A DNA stretch of 64,000 nucleotides from Alloyangia pacifica (GCF_003111685.1 NZ_CP022189.1:1628001-1692000), one strand, 5' to 3'. Positions 7,743 to 15,771 are shown, counted from the stretch's first letter. Made by a program: numbers and translations. Notes: generated by a model from the sequence alone, not told the origin.

Positions 7743-8162
7743 ATGTCCGTCAGCTTCCGCATTCTTAGGACTCACGGTCTTGTCTATGTGCGATATGAAG
7801 GTCGCGCCAGCTTGACCGACACGACCCGGGCTCTCGGAGACTACCTGTCGCATCCCGATTACCGCCGCGGACAAAAGCAGCTCGTGGACCTGTCGCGGCT
7901 GACCGGCTGGGACAGCGACTATCCCGAGCTGATGAAAGTCCAAGCCCTGAAAGCCGAGGCATTCTTTGGAGGCGAGAATGCCACGCTCCTGCTCTATTTC
8001 GCTCCCACCCCGCTGAGTTTCCAACTCAGCAAGCTGGCCATCAATTCCTGGGACGGGCTCGACAGCGTCGTGGCGCGGGTGCAGCAGAGCGAACTCGGCT
8101 GCCTGACCCTCTTGGGCCTGGCGGAAAGCAGTTTCGCTCAATTGCTGGAAAACACGGAATGA
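7743..8162 (+). CDS. Conserved hypothetical, possibly STAS/SpoIIAA-like, first of a pair
   Basis: 139 aa, soluble, no signal peptide. The pattern is strand (FRILRTHGLVYVRYEG), helix (LTDTTRALGDYLSHPDY), strand (KQLVDLSRLTGW), helix, strand (ATLLLYFAPT), helix with aromatic/acidic end. This alternating order and the LVDLS strand end recall SpoIIAA/STAS-like folds, but no phosphorylatable Ser can be assigned with confidence. The gene 128 bases downstream encodes a protein of the same length and pattern (YVRYEG vs FLKFSG; HPDYRRGQKQLVD vs SPEWCSEYAIFID; LLYFAP vs VVYYAP), so they are probably a diverged tandem duplication. Function unknown. Confidence 0.75.
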   Translation: MSVSFRILRTHGLVYVRYEGRASLTDTTRALGDYLSHPDYRRGQKQLVDLSRLTGWDSDYPELMKVQALKAEAFFGGENATLLLYFAPTPLSFQLSKLAINSWDGLDSVVARVQQSELGCLTLLGLAESSFAQLLENTE

Positions 8163-8192
8163 CTTCACTTCCGTTCGGTCACGCCACCACAA

Positions 8193-8210
8193 ATGTCGCA
8201 TAGGCGACAT
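8193..8210. promoter_or_regulatory. ATGTCGC-ATAG-GCGACAT inverted repeat
   Basis: Perfect 7-bp arms around a 4-base centre lie between the two paralogous small genes, 80 bases before the second start. There is no T-run, so an operator or an mRNA hairpin is as likely as a terminator. Confidence 0.4.
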
Positions 8211-8289
8211 ACCATTTGACACCGGCTTCCGGACATAGGAAACGACTCAAAGGCTCACCCCCTTTTTCCTCGTCTTCGGGAGAGACAAT

Positions 8290-8706
8290 ATGCCAGGACA
8301 TTTCAAGGTTTATGCCGAGCACCGATTGGCATTTTTGAAATTTTCCGGCGCCGCCCACATCGACGACTGCTTTGAAATAGTATCGGCGCTCATTGCTTCG
8401 CCCGAGTGGTGCTCCGAATACGCGATATTCATCGACAATTCCGGGGTCACGACCTACACCGGCGATTTCGAGGACCTGCAGCGCTTTTGCGGTCACCTCA
8501 CGGATACCGGCGCCTTCGAGAACCCGCGCATGGATGTCGTGTACTATGCCCCCTCCGATCTCTCCTTCGGTATCGCACGGATGACCCAGCAGGTGCTCGG
8601 CCCGCGCTTTCCCTTCCGGATCCATGTCTATCGCGATGCGGGGCCGGCGCTGGCCAAGCTCGGCCTAGAAGGGACGGACCTCGCCAAGTGTTCCACCTTC
8701 GCCTGA
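8290..8706 (+). CDS. Conserved hypothetical, possibly STAS/SpoIIAA-like, second of a pair
   Basis: 138 aa, soluble, no signal peptide. The start ATG follows GGGAGAGACAAT. The order of strands and helices mirrors the protein encoded just upstream: FKVYAEHRLAFLKFSG, helix IDDCFEIVSALIASPEW, strand YAIFIDNSG, helix FEDLQRFCGHL, strand MDVVYYAPSD, helix LSFGIARMTQQVL. Three Cys residues are scattered and show no metal-site spacing. Its neighbour downstream is the tmRNA gene, whose own promoter lies 55 bases beyond the stop. Function unknown; paralogy with the previous gene is inferred by eye. Confidence 0.75.
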   Translation: MPGHFKVYAEHRLAFLKFSGAAHIDDCFEIVSALIASPEWCSEYAIFIDNSGVTTYTGDFEDLQRFCGHLTDTGAFENPRMDVVYYAPSDLSFGIARMTQQVLGPRFPFRIHVYRDAGPALAKLGLEGTDLAKCSTFA

Positions 8707-8760
8707 CCCTTCCCCTGCGCCCGCCGGAGCCATCCTAGCCACCGCTGCGCAGATCCCCCA

Positions 8761-8789
8761 TTGAAAGCCGCGCGGCCCCGTCCTATATC
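8761..8789 (+). promoter_or_regulatory. Sigma-70-type promoter of ssrA
   Basis: TTGAAA (8761-8766) and TATATC (8784-8789) separated by exactly 17 bases. Initiation near 8796 fits the expected 5' end of the permuted tmRNA precursor. Confidence 0.7.
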
Positions 8790-8796
8790 AGTCTTG

Positions 8797-9108
8797 TTCC
8801 GCAAGGGACTATGGGCATAAACGCGCATGTAATAAACGGATCGGACCCGGGGGCGGTACCCGGCGGCTCCACCAATAAACCCTTGTTGGGGGTTCATGGG
8901 GCCGAAATAGGATCGACGAACGCGTAAAGATGTAGCTTTGTCCCGGTGAGATACCACCGTTATCGGTTCATAAAGCATAGTTGCCAACAACAATCGTGCT
9001 CCGGTTGCTCTGGCTGCGTAAGCAGTCCGAAAAACCGAAAATTAAGCCCTTGGGCCTAGCAGCTTAAGGCGGGGTTCGCAGGTACCTGGCAACAGAAACC
9101 TGCACTTC
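8797..9108 (+). ncRNA. ssrA: Permuted two-piece transfer-messenger RNA
   Basis: tmRNA rescues stalled ribosomes by acting as alanyl-tRNA and then as mRNA for a degradation tag. The alphaproteobacterial circularly permuted form is seen: the acceptor piece comes first and ends CGGCUCC-ACCA (CCA at 8872-8874), then a short spacer loop, then the coding piece starting GGGGCCGAAAUAGG (8897). GGGGCCG pairs with CGGCUCC to form the 7-bp acceptor stem. The resume codon is GCC at 8983, and the tag reads ANNNRAPVALAA with stop TAA at 9019-9021; the LAA end is the ClpX-recognised degron. Pseudoknot-like stems follow, including GCAGGU/ACCUGC near 9077-9103. Outer ends are approximate. Confidence 0.93.
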
Positions 9109-9180
9109 TCTCCCCCTTCATCCGCGACATTCGGCCAGCGCATTTCGGCGTGATTGACCGAACGGTGACCGCCTGTCAGC

Positions 9181-9855
9181 ATGACCGGCATGGCCCCGGT
9201 GTCCGTTGTCAGTATCGCCCTGCTCGCAGCGCTTTGCGCGCCGAGGCTCCACGCCTGCGAAACCGCGCTGCTGCTGGCCATGGATGTCTCCAACTCCATC
9301 GATCCTTCCGAATACGCCATCCAGACCGAGGGTCTTGCCCTTGCCCTGGCCGACCCAGAGATCGCTGCGATTATGGTCGATGACCGCGTCGCCCTCGCCG
9401 TCCTGCAATGGTCCGGCCCCGGCCACCAGGTGCTCACGCTGGGCTGGACCGAGATCGCCGAGCCCGCCGATCTTGCCGGTTTCGCCGCTGCCGCCGGCGC
9501 CATGGAGCGCGCCTTTGTCCTGTCGGACACCGCGCCCGGCGCCGCCCTCGGCGCGGCGCTCGACGCCATCGAGCGCGCCCCGCCCTGCAAGCGGCGGGTG
9601 ATCGACGTGTCGGGCGACGGCACTCCGAATTCCGGACCCCCGGCGTCGGCGGCGCGGGTGCGGGCCGAGCGCATGGGGGTGACGATCAACGGGCTGGCCA
9701 TCGAGGGTCCGGGCAGCGGCCTGCCAGTCAGCAACTACTATCGGCAAGTGCTGATCACCCGCGACGGCTTCGTGATGACCGCGCGCAGCCACCGCGCCTA
9801 TGCCGAGACCCTGCGCCGAAAAATCCTGCGCGAGATCGCGCAGATCCTCGGCTGA
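9181..9855 (+). CDS. Exported DUF1194 (VWA-like) protein
   Basis: 224 aa. A signal peptide covers about residues 1-25 (hydrophobic core VSIALLAALCA, then ACETALLL). The mature part has a von Willebrand A-like core: the first strand and metal-site motif LLLAMDVSNSID (D-x-S-N-S), then VALAVLQWSG and the second strand with DVSGDG. DUF1194 proteins are periplasmic VWA-like proteins of Rhizobiales and Rhodobacterales with no established role. It sits between ssrA and the chromate-transporter gene; the latter starts 7 bases after this stop, so co-transcription is likely. Two Cys residues (C26 and the one in PPCKRR) might pair. Confidence 0.85.
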   Translation: MTGMAPVSVVSIALLAALCAPRLHACETALLLAMDVSNSIDPSEYAIQTEGLALALADPEIAAIMVDDRVALAVLQWSGPGHQVLTLGWTEIAEPADLAGFAAAAGAMERAFVLSDTAPGAALGAALDAIERAPPCKRRVIDVSGDGTPNSGPPASAARVRAERMGVTINGLAIEGPGSGLPVSNYYRQVLITRDGFVMTARSHRAYAETLRRKILREIAQILG

Positions 9856-9862
9856 GCGCGTC

Positions 9863-11149
9863 ATGAAAACGTCACGGGTGCCGGTGCACATGCCTGCTAT
9901 GGCGTCTTTTTCCCAGTTATTCATGACCTTCCTGCGGATCGGGTTGCTAAGCTTCGGCGGCCCCGCCGCGCAGATCGCCCTGCTGCACCGCGAAATCGTC
10001 GAGGAGCGTCAGTGGCTCAACGAGCGGCAATACCTGCAGGCCCTCTCGTTCTGCATGCTGCTGCCCGGCCCCGAGGCCATGCAGCTTGCCACCTGGATCG
10101 GCTGGCGGCTGCGCGGCACCCTCGGTGGGCTGATCGCGGGCGGGCTTTTCTTGCTGCCCGGCGCGGTGCTGATCGCGGTTCTGGCGCTGGCCTATTCCAG
10201 CTACGGCGCCCGCCCCGAGGTCGCCGGGCTGATGCTCGGCGTCAAGGCCACGGTGATCGCGCTTGTCGCACAGGCGCTGCTCAAGCTCGGGCGCAAGGTG
10301 CTGCGGCGTCGCGGCGCGCTGCTGATCTCGCTCGCCGCCTTTGCTGCGCTCTACGTGCTGCACCTGCCCTTCCCGGTGGTGATCGCCTGCGCCGCGCTGA
10401 CAGGCTGGTTCAGCCAGCCCTCCGGACCGGCCCCAGACGTGCAGCCCGTTCCCGCCCCGGTGACCGACCGGCTCTGGGTCTGGCCGCTCTGGGTGACGCT
10501 CTGGTTCGCGCCGATGATCGCCGCGGCGCTGGCCGGGCAGACGCTCCTCTATGACATCGGCATGCTCTTTTCCAAGCTGGCGGTCTTCTCCTTCGGCGGC
10601 GCCTACGCGGTGCTGGCCTGGCTGGCGCAGGAGGCGGTGACCGCCCGCGGCTGGCTCGAGGCCGCGCAGATGGCCGATGCGCTGGGTCTGGCCGAGACCA
10701 CCCCCGGTCCGCTGATCCTGGTGACGCAGTTCGTCGGCATGATCACCGGCTTCGCCGCGGGCGGCTGGCCCATGGCACTGGCGGCGGGCGGCATGGTGCT
10801 TTGGGTCACCTTCATCCCCTGCTTCCTGTGGATCTTCGCCTTTGCCCCGCATCTCGAGCGGCTGCTCGCACGCCCCCGGCTCCAGGCGGCGCTCGAGGCG
10901 ATCACCGCCGCGGTGCTCGGCGTGGTGGCGAATCTGGCGCTATGGTTCGCGCTGCACGTGCTCTTTGCCGAGACCCGGATTCCGCACCTCGGCCCGCTCG
11001 CCCCGGAGCTGCCCGTGCTGCAAAGCCTGCAACCCGCCGCGCTCGGCCTGACGCTTCTGGCGGCGCTGCTGCTAGGCCCGCTGCGCCGCTCCGTGCCGCT
11101 GACCCTTGCCCTCACGGCAACCGCATCCTACGCACTAACCAATTATTAA
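9863..11149 (+). CDS. chrA: Chromate transporter (CHR family, two-domain)
   Basis: 428 aa from the ATG at 9863; ATGs at 9890 and 9899 are also possible because the conserved part begins at FMTFLRIGLLSFGGP. Two homologous CHR domains are visible: the first with LSFGGPAAQIALLHRE and LPGPEAMQLATWIG, the second with FSFGGAYAVLAWL and ETTPGPLILVTQFVG. About ten hydrophobic segments. ChrA exports chromate (probably by proton antiport) and confers Cr(VI) resistance; distant members may carry sulfate or other anions. No chrB-type regulator is adjacent, so a resistance role here is not assured. Confidence 0.92.
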   Translation: MKTSRVPVHMPAMASFSQLFMTFLRIGLLSFGGPAAQIALLHREIVEERQWLNERQYLQALSFCMLLPGPEAMQLATWIGWRLRGTLGGLIAGGLFLLPGAVLIAVLALAYSSYGARPEVAGLMLGVKATVIALVAQALLKLGRKVLRRRGALLISLAAFAALYVLHLPFPVVIACAALTGWFSQPSGPAPDVQPVPAPVTDRLWVWPLWVTLWFAPMIAAALAGQTLLYDIGMLFSKLAVFSFGGAYAVLAWLAQEAVTARGWLEAAQMADALGLAETTPGPLILVTQFVGMITGFAAGGWPMALAAGGMVLWVTFIPCFLWIFAFAPHLERLLARPRLQAALEAITAAVLGVVANLALWFALHVLFAETRIPHLGPLAPELPVLQSLQPAALGLTLLAALLLGPLRRSVPLTLALTATASYALTNY

Positions 11150-11256
11150 AATTACAATTTTCATGAAATAGCGCACCCATGGTATTTTTCCATCATGTCC
11201 CCTTTTCCTCGCCGCCAAATCTAATATGGTGAAAAGAAAGCGACGAGGAGCAGCCA

Positions 11257-11727
11257 ATGCCCGGCGGCATCGACTATGGCAATCTCATGCACCGCGCCAT
11301 GCGCGGGCTCATCAACGACGTGCTCGCAGGGGTCCAGGAGACCGGTCTTCCGGGCGATCACCACTTCTTCATAACCTTCGACACCCAGCACCCCGACGTG
11401 GAACTGGCCGACTGGCTCTCGGACCGCTACCCGGGCGAGATGACCGTGGTCATGCAGCATTGGTACGAAGACCTCGAGGTCACCGAGGACGGCTTTACCG
11501 TCACGCTGAACTTCGGCGATGCGCCCGAGCGGCTCTATATCCCCTATGACGCGATCAAGACCTTTGTCGATCCGTCGGTGGAATTCGGTCTGCGCTTCGA
11601 AACCCACGAAGAAGAGGATGACGACGACGACGAGCCGACCCCGCCCGAGGGTGGCCCGGACGACGGACCGCGCGAGACGGTCAAGCAGGATGCCGAGGTC
11701 GTGCGCCTCGATTCTTTCCGCAAGTGA
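11257..11727 (+). CDS. sspB: SspB-alpha, ClpXP adaptor for ssrA-tagged proteins
   Basis: 156 aa. SspB binds the N-terminal part of the tmRNA tag and tethers the substrate to the ClpX N-domain, speeding degradation in the cytosol. The folded domain covers about residues 1-115 (MHRAMRGLINDVL, HHFFITFDTQHPDV, MTVVMQHWYEDL, FGDAPERLYIPYDAI). An acidic flexible linker follows (EEEDDDDDEP, 118-127), and the ClpX-docking tail is VVRLDSFRK at the C-terminus, typical of the alpha-proteobacterial type. The start follows GAGGAG. The tag-encoding ssrA lies 2.2 kb upstream. Confidence 0.93.
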   Translation: MPGGIDYGNLMHRAMRGLINDVLAGVQETGLPGDHHFFITFDTQHPDVELADWLSDRYPGEMTVVMQHWYEDLEVTEDGFTVTLNFGDAPERLYIPYDAIKTFVDPSVEFGLRFETHEEEDDDDDEPTPPEGGPDDGPRETVKQDAEVVRLDSFRK

Positions 11728-11781
11728 GCCGGCGGGGCCCTCTGCGCCCCTGCCGCTGCCCCTGCCTAGGTCCAAGTCCAG

Positions 11782-11812
11782 CGCGCCGGTCCCCACGGGT
11801 CCCGGCGCGTTT
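11782..11812 (+). terminator. Terminator of sspB
   Basis: 8-bp stem CGCGCCGG (11782-11789) / CCGGCGCG (11802-11809), followed by TTTGCATTT. Confidence 0.6.
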
Positions 11813-11852
11813 GCATTTCTGCCCCCAGGTCCGGGAGGCCCCAAACCCGCGT

Positions 11853-11870
11853 TTTCGTGGCGCTAACAGC
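11853..11870. promoter_or_regulatory. GGCGCTAACA operator candidate before fumC
   Basis: The stretch TCGTGGCGCTAACA matches 11 of 14 positions of TGTTAGCGCTAACA and lies about 85 bases before the fumC start. GCGCTAACAG is shared exactly with the site before gap. Confidence 0.35.
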
Positions 11871-11953
11871 CGCATTGCCCGCCGCTTGCCCGTTGCCCCC
11901 GGACCGGGAGGCGGCTAAACGGCACACAATGGTATGCTTTGCAGGAGGCACAG

Positions 11954-13348
11954 ATGGCCAACACCCGCACCGAGACCGACAGCTTCGGCCCGCTCGAGGT
12001 TCCCGCCGACAAGTACTGGGGCGCACAGACCCAGCGGTCGATCATGAACTTCCCCATCGGCTGGGAGAAGCAGCCGGTTCCGATCATCCGCGCGCTCGGC
12101 GTGGTGAAAAAGGCCTGCGCCATGGCCAACAAGGAACTGGGGACCATGGAGGCCGAGGTCGCCGACGCGATCATCGCCGCCGCCGGTGAGGTCATCGAGG
12201 GCAAGTTCGACGACAACTTCCCGCTGGTGGTCTGGCAGACCGGCTCGGGCACCCAGTCGAACATGAACGCCAACGAGGTGATCAGCAACCGCGCCATCGA
12301 GATGCTGGGCGGCGAGATGGGCTCTAAAAAGCCCGTGCACCCGAACGATCACTGCAACATGGGCCAGTCGTCCAACGACACCTTCCCGACCGCCATGCAC
12401 GTGGGCATCGCCATGCAGGCACGTGACGTGCTTCTGCCCGGCCTGCGCAAGCTGCACGCCGCGCTCGAGGCGAAGTCCAAAGAGTTCAAGGACATCATCA
12501 AGATCGGCCGCACCCACACGCAGGATGCCACCCCGCTGACGCTGGGCCAGGAATTCGGCGGCTATGCGCATCAGGTGAAAAAGGGCATCGAGCGGGTCGA
12601 GGCCTGCCTCGGCGACATCTACGAGCTGGCGCAGGGCGGCACCGCCGTGGGCACCGGGCTCAACACCCAGAAGGGCTGGGCCGAGATGGTCGCGAAGAAC
12701 ATGGCAGAAATCACCGACCTGCCCTTCGTCACCGCCCCCAACAAGTTCGAGGCGCTCGCCGCGCATGACGCGATGGTGATGTTCTCGGGCGCGCTGAAGA
12801 CCGTGGCGGCCTCGCTGTTCAAGATCGCCAACGACATGCGCCTGCTGGGCTCCGGCCCGCGCTCGGGTCTGGGCGAGCTGATCCTGCCGGAAAACGAGCC
12901 CGGCTCGTCGATCATGCCCGGTAAGGTCAACCCAACCCAGGCCGAAGCGCTGACCATGGTCTGCGCCCATGTCATGGGCAATGACGCCGCCGTCGGCTTC
13001 GCCGGCAGCCAGGGTCACTTCGAGCTCAACGTCTACAACCCGATGATGAGCTACAACGTGCTGCAGTCCATGCAGCTGCTCGGCGACAGCGCCTCGGCCT
13101 TCACCGACAACATGGTGGTCGGCACGCAGGCCAACACCGCGCGCATCGACAAGCTGATGAAGGAATCGCTGATGCTGGTGACGGCGCTGGCGCCGACCAT
13201 CGGCTACGACAATGCCACCAAGGTCGCCAAGACCGCGCATAAGAACGGCACCACGCTGAAGGAAGAGGCGATCGCCCTCGGCTTCGTCGACGAGGAAACC
13301 TTCGACCGCATCGTGCGCCCCGAGGACATGATCGGCCCGAAGGGCTGA
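11954..13348 (+). CDS. fumC: Class II fumarate hydratase
   Basis: 464 aa. Catalyses the reversible hydration of fumarate to L-malate in the TCA cycle, as a cytosolic homotetramer without an iron-sulfur cluster. Family landmarks: [12 protein letters not shown] near the N-terminus, [40 protein letters not shown], and the fumarase/aspartase signature [10 protein letters not shown]. The start was set at the ATG after GGAGG (11944-11948); an ATG 15 bases upstream in frame overlaps that Shine-Dalgarno. A terminator follows at once, and an operator like that of gap precedes it. Confidence 0.97.
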   Translation: MANTRTETDSFGPLEVPADKYWGAQTQRSIMNFPIGWEKQPVPIIRALGVVKKACAMANKELGTMEAEVADAIIAAAGEVIEGKFDDNFPLVVWQTGSGTQSNMNANEVISNRAIEMLGGEMGSKKPVHPNDHCNMGQSSNDTFPTAMHVGIAMQARDVLLPGLRKLHAALEAKSKEFKDIIKIGRTHTQDATPLTLGQEFGGYAHQVKKGIERVEACLGDIYELAQGGTAVGTGLNTQKGWAEMVAKNMAEITDLPFVTAPNKFEALAAHDAMVMFSGALKTVAASLFKIANDMRLLGSGPRSGLGELILPENEPGSSIMPGKVNPTQAEALTMVCAHVMGNDAAVGFAGSQGHFELNVYNPMMSYNVLQSMQLLGDSASAFTDNMVVGTQANTARIDKLMKESLMLVTALAPTIGYDNATKVAKTAHKNGTTLKEEAIALGFVDEETFDRIVRPEDMIGPKG

Positions 13349-13370
13349 TCCCTCCCTGAACGAGATCGAG

Positions 13371-13397
13371 AACGGGGCCCGCGTGGCCCCGTTTTTC
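13371..13397 (+). terminator. Terminator of fumC
   Basis: Perfect 9-bp stem AACGGGGCC (13371-13379) / GGCCCCGTT (13385-13393) running into TTTTT. Confidence 0.9.
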
Positions 13398-13484
13398 TGC
13401 GCGCCGCGCGAAGCCGCCCGACCCTGCCCGGCTTTTCCGCCTTGGCCATTGCCGCTCTGCGGCGCCACGCTATTCTTCCCAGCC

Positions 13485-13685
13485 ATGACCAACGTGATCA
13501 ACCTCAACCGCTTCCGCAAGGACCGCGCCCGCGCCGAGAAACGCGCGCAGGCCGACGAGAATGCCGCGCGCCACGGACGCAGCAAGGCCGAGAAGCAGCA
13601 CGAGGCCGACGCGGCCGCGAAATCCGCGCGCGCGCTCGAGGGTCACAGGCTCGACGCTCCGGGCGACGAGAAGCCCGAGACATGA
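13485..13685 (+). CDS. DUF4169 family protein
   Basis: 66 aa, highly charged. The N-terminus MTNVINLNRFRKDRARAEKR, then ADENAARHGRSKAEK, is the DUF4169 hallmark (VNLNR.RK.RAR..KR..AD.NA..HGR.KAEK). It is probably helical and soluble; the function is unknown. Its stop overlaps the start of the ribbon-helix-helix gene by ATGA, so the two are translationally coupled. I recall the same pair following fumC in other Rhodobacterales, which suggests a conserved unit and not an accident. Confidence 0.85.
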   Translation: MTNVINLNRFRKDRARAEKRAQADENAARHGRSKAEKQHEADAAAKSARALEGHRLDAPGDEKPET

Positions 13686-13915
13686 CGGGCCGCCCGGTCA
13701 AGCACTCTCTCACCATCCGTGGCCACCGCACATCTGTGTCGCTGGAGACGCCGTTCTGGGACGAGTTCCGCCGCCTTGCCGAGGCCGAGGGCAAGACCCT
13801 GAACGCGCTCGCCACCGAGATCGACGCCGGACGTGGTGTCGAGGCGGGCCTGGCCTCGGCGATCCGCGTGCATGTGCTTGAACACCTGCGCGCGCGCCTC
13901 GACCAGCTGAGCTGA
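13682..13915 (+). CDS. Ribbon-helix-helix domain protein
   Basis: 77 aa. Residues 1-50 fit a ribbon-helix-helix fold: a basic strand (VKHSLTIRGHRTSVSLE) then helices (PFWDEFRRLAEAEGKTLNALATEID and the helix ending RVHVLEHLRARL). This family (RHH_4-like) often annotates as an aryl-sulfate sulfotransferase-like or HTH protein. It would bind DNA as a dimer, but the targets are unknown. It is coupled to the DUF4169 gene (ATGA overlap at 13682). There is no toxin-like partner, so a toxin-antitoxin role is not supported. Confidence 0.8.
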   Translation: MTGRPVKHSLTIRGHRTSVSLETPFWDEFRRLAEAEGKTLNALATEIDAGRGVEAGLASAIRVHVLEHLRARLDQLS

Positions 13916-13942
13916 ACCCCGTCGCGGCCCGCACGCCCGCGC

Positions 13943-13998
13943 TTTCTTCCAGACGAAAAATACCCTCGGGGAGTTTGCGCAGCCGAGGGGGCAGAGCC
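13943..13998. repeat. REP-like intergenic element
   Basis: Contains TTCTTCCAGACGAAAAATAC, then a hairpin CCCTCGG (13963-13969) / CCGAGGG (13983-13989), then GGGGCAGAGCC. From memory, dispersed Rhodobacterales intergenic repeats have this make-up (a GAAAAATA..C block joined to a G/C hairpin and GGGGCAGAGCCCC). A related element in the opposite sense lies just after purB. Confidence 0.45.
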
Positions 13999-14139
13999 AG
14001 CAGGGGCGCCATCACCCGACAGTCCCGAAGGGCACCGGCGCCACGCCCCGACCCCGCCGCGCCGTCACCGGTCTTGCCGCCGCGCGACTTCCGCCCTATG
14101 ACGCCCGCGTCTGCCCTGCACAAGACGGAAGGTTAGCCG

Positions 14140-15447
14140 ATGATCCCCCGCTACGCCCGCCCCGAGATGACCGCCATCTGGGAACCTGCCACCAAGTTCC
14201 GCATCTGGTACGAGATCGAGGCGCATGCCTGCGACGCCATGGCCGAGCTGGGGGTGATCCCCAAGGAAAACGCCGAGGCCGTCTGGAAGGCCAAGGACGT
14301 GGAATTCGACGTCGCCCGCATCGACGAGATCGAGGCCGTCACCAAGCATGACGTCATCGCCTTTCTGACCCACCTCGCCGAGCACGTGGGCAGCGAGGAA
14401 GCGCGCTTCGTGCACCAGGGCATGACCTCCTCGGACGTGCTCGACACCTGCCTCAACGTGCAGTTGGTGCGCGCCGCCGACATCTTGCTCGAGGGCATGG
14501 ACAAGGTTCTGGCCGCGCTCAAGAAGCGTGCCTTCGAGCACAAGATGACCGTTCGCGTCGGCCGCAGCCACGGCATCCATGCCGAACCCACCACCATGGG
14601 CTTGACCTTCGCGCGCTTCTACGCCGAGATGGACCGCAACAAGAACCGCCTCGAGAAAGCCCGGTACGAGATCGCCACCGGCGCGATCTCGGGCGCGGTC
14701 GGCACCTTCGCCAACATCGACCCGGCGGTCGAAGAGCACGTCTGCGAAAAGCTGGGCCTGCGCCCCGAGCCGATCTCGACCCAGGTGATCCCCCGCGACC
14801 GCCACGCCATGTTCTTCGCCACGCTCGGCGTCATCGCCAGCTCGATCGAGAACGTCGCCATCGAGATCCGCCACATGCAGCGCACCGAGGTGCTCGAAGG
14901 CGCAGAATTCTTCTCGATGGGCCAGAAGGGCTCCTCGGCGATGCCGCACAAGAAGAACCCGGTGCTGACCGAGAACCTGACCGGCCTCGCCCGTCTCGTG
15001 CGGATGACCGTCATCCCGGCGATGGAGAATGTTGCCCTCTGGCACGAGCGCGACATCTCGCACAGCTCGGTCGAGCGCGGCATTGGCCCCGACGCGACCA
15101 TCACCCTCGACTTCGCGCTGAACCGCCTCGCGGGCGTGGTCGACAAGATGATCATCTACCCGCAGAACATGCTCGACAACATGAACAAGTTCCCCGGCCT
15201 CGTGATGAGCCAGCGCGTGCTGCTGGCGCTGACGCAGGCGGGCGTGAGCCGCGAGGATGCCTATTCCATGGTGCAGCGCAACGCGTTGAAGGTCTGGGAA
15301 GAGCGCGTCGATTTCCGCGAGCAGCTGCTGGCGGACGAGGATGTGGTCAAGGCGCTCGGCGTCGAGCAGATCAACGAGAAGTTCGACATGGGCTATCACA
15401 CCAAGCACGTGGACACGATCTTCCGCCGGGTCTTCGGCGAGAGCTGA
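14140..15447 (+). CDS. purB: Adenylosuccinate lyase
   Basis: 435 aa. Removes fumarate from SAICAR and from adenylosuccinate, serving both de novo purine synthesis and AMP formation. Landmarks: MIPRYARPEMTAIWEPATK at the N-terminus, FVHQGMTSSDVLDTCLN, RVGRSHGIHAEPTTMG (catalytic His region), and the family signature SSAMPHKKNPVLTEN with the mobile catalytic Ser loop. Length matches the family. No other purine genes are near. The gene is bracketed by REP-like elements and ends before a strong hairpin. Confidence 0.97.
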   Translation: MIPRYARPEMTAIWEPATKFRIWYEIEAHACDAMAELGVIPKENAEAVWKAKDVEFDVARIDEIEAVTKHDVIAFLTHLAEHVGSEEARFVHQGMTSSDVLDTCLNVQLVRAADILLEGMDKVLAALKKRAFEHKMTVRVGRSHGIHAEPTTMGLTFARFYAEMDRNKNRLEKARYEIATGAISGAVGTFANIDPAVEEHVCEKLGLRPEPISTQVIPRDRHAMFFATLGVIASSIENVAIEIRHMQRTEVLEGAEFFSMGQKGSSAMPHKKNPVLTENLTGLARLVRMTVIPAMENVALWHERDISHSSVERGIGPDATITLDFALNRLAGVVDKMIIYPQNMLDNMNKFPGLVMSQRVLLALTQAGVSREDAYSMVQRNALKVWEERVDFREQLLADEDVVKALGVEQINEKFDMGYHTKHVDTIFRRVFGES

Positions 15448-15462
15448 TCCTGCCAAGGCGTG

Positions 15463-15495
15463 CGGGGCTTCTGCCCCGGACCGGGATATCTGGAC
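15463..15495. repeat. REP-like intergenic element, opposite sense
   Basis: Hairpin CGGGGC-TTCT-GCCCCG (15463-15478) followed by GACCGGGATATCTGG. This order (G/C hairpin then CCGGGATAT) is the reverse-sense form of the Rhodobacterales repeat described upstream of purB. Confidence 0.45.
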
Positions 15496-15505
15496 CTGAA
15501 CGCAA

Positions 15506-15560
15506 GGGCCGGCGCCACGCTCGCGGAAACGTGAGGAAAGGCGCCGGCCCGTTTCGTTTT
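15506..15560 (+). terminator. Terminator of purB
   Basis: Perfect 11-bp stem GGGCCGGCGCC (15506-15516) / GGCGCCGGCCC (15540-15550) with a 23-nt loop, followed by GTTTCGTTTT. Confidence 0.75.
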
Positions 15561-15615
15561 GGCAGATGAGGCAAGCCGTGGTAGCCTTCTTCCCAGTCAC
15601 GACGGAGGACGACGC

Positions 15616-15771
15616 ATGACGATCAAGATCCTGCTGACTGCCGCGGCTCTCGTCGCCGCCCCGCTCTCTGCCTGGGCGGACTGCAGCTATCACAATGAGG
15701 CCAAGATGACCTGCGCCGGCGGATCGGAATACGATTCCGCCACCGGCACCTGCAAGGTCGTCTCGGGCTGA
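15616..15771 (+). CDS. Small exported Cys-containing protein
   Basis: 51 aa, too short to stand out. A signal peptide covers residues 1-21 (KILLTAAALVAAPLSAWA). The 30-residue mature part has three Cys: DCSYHN, MTCAGGS and GTCKVVSG, with the motif M.CA.G..YD..TGTC. This resembles small chitin-binding-like (peritrophin) repeats, in which such Cys residues pair. GGAGG (15605-15609) precedes the start at good spacing. It stands alone between two terminators. Function unknown. Confidence 0.7.
   Translation: MTIKILLTAAALVAAPLSAWADCSYHNEAKMTCAGGSEYDSATGTCKVVSG

Noticed and set aside
13682..13915. The DUF4169/RHH pair as a toxin-antitoxin module
   Set aside because: RHH proteins occur as antitoxins, but DUF4169 shows no toxin motif, the order is unusual, and the pair appears conserved next to fumC.
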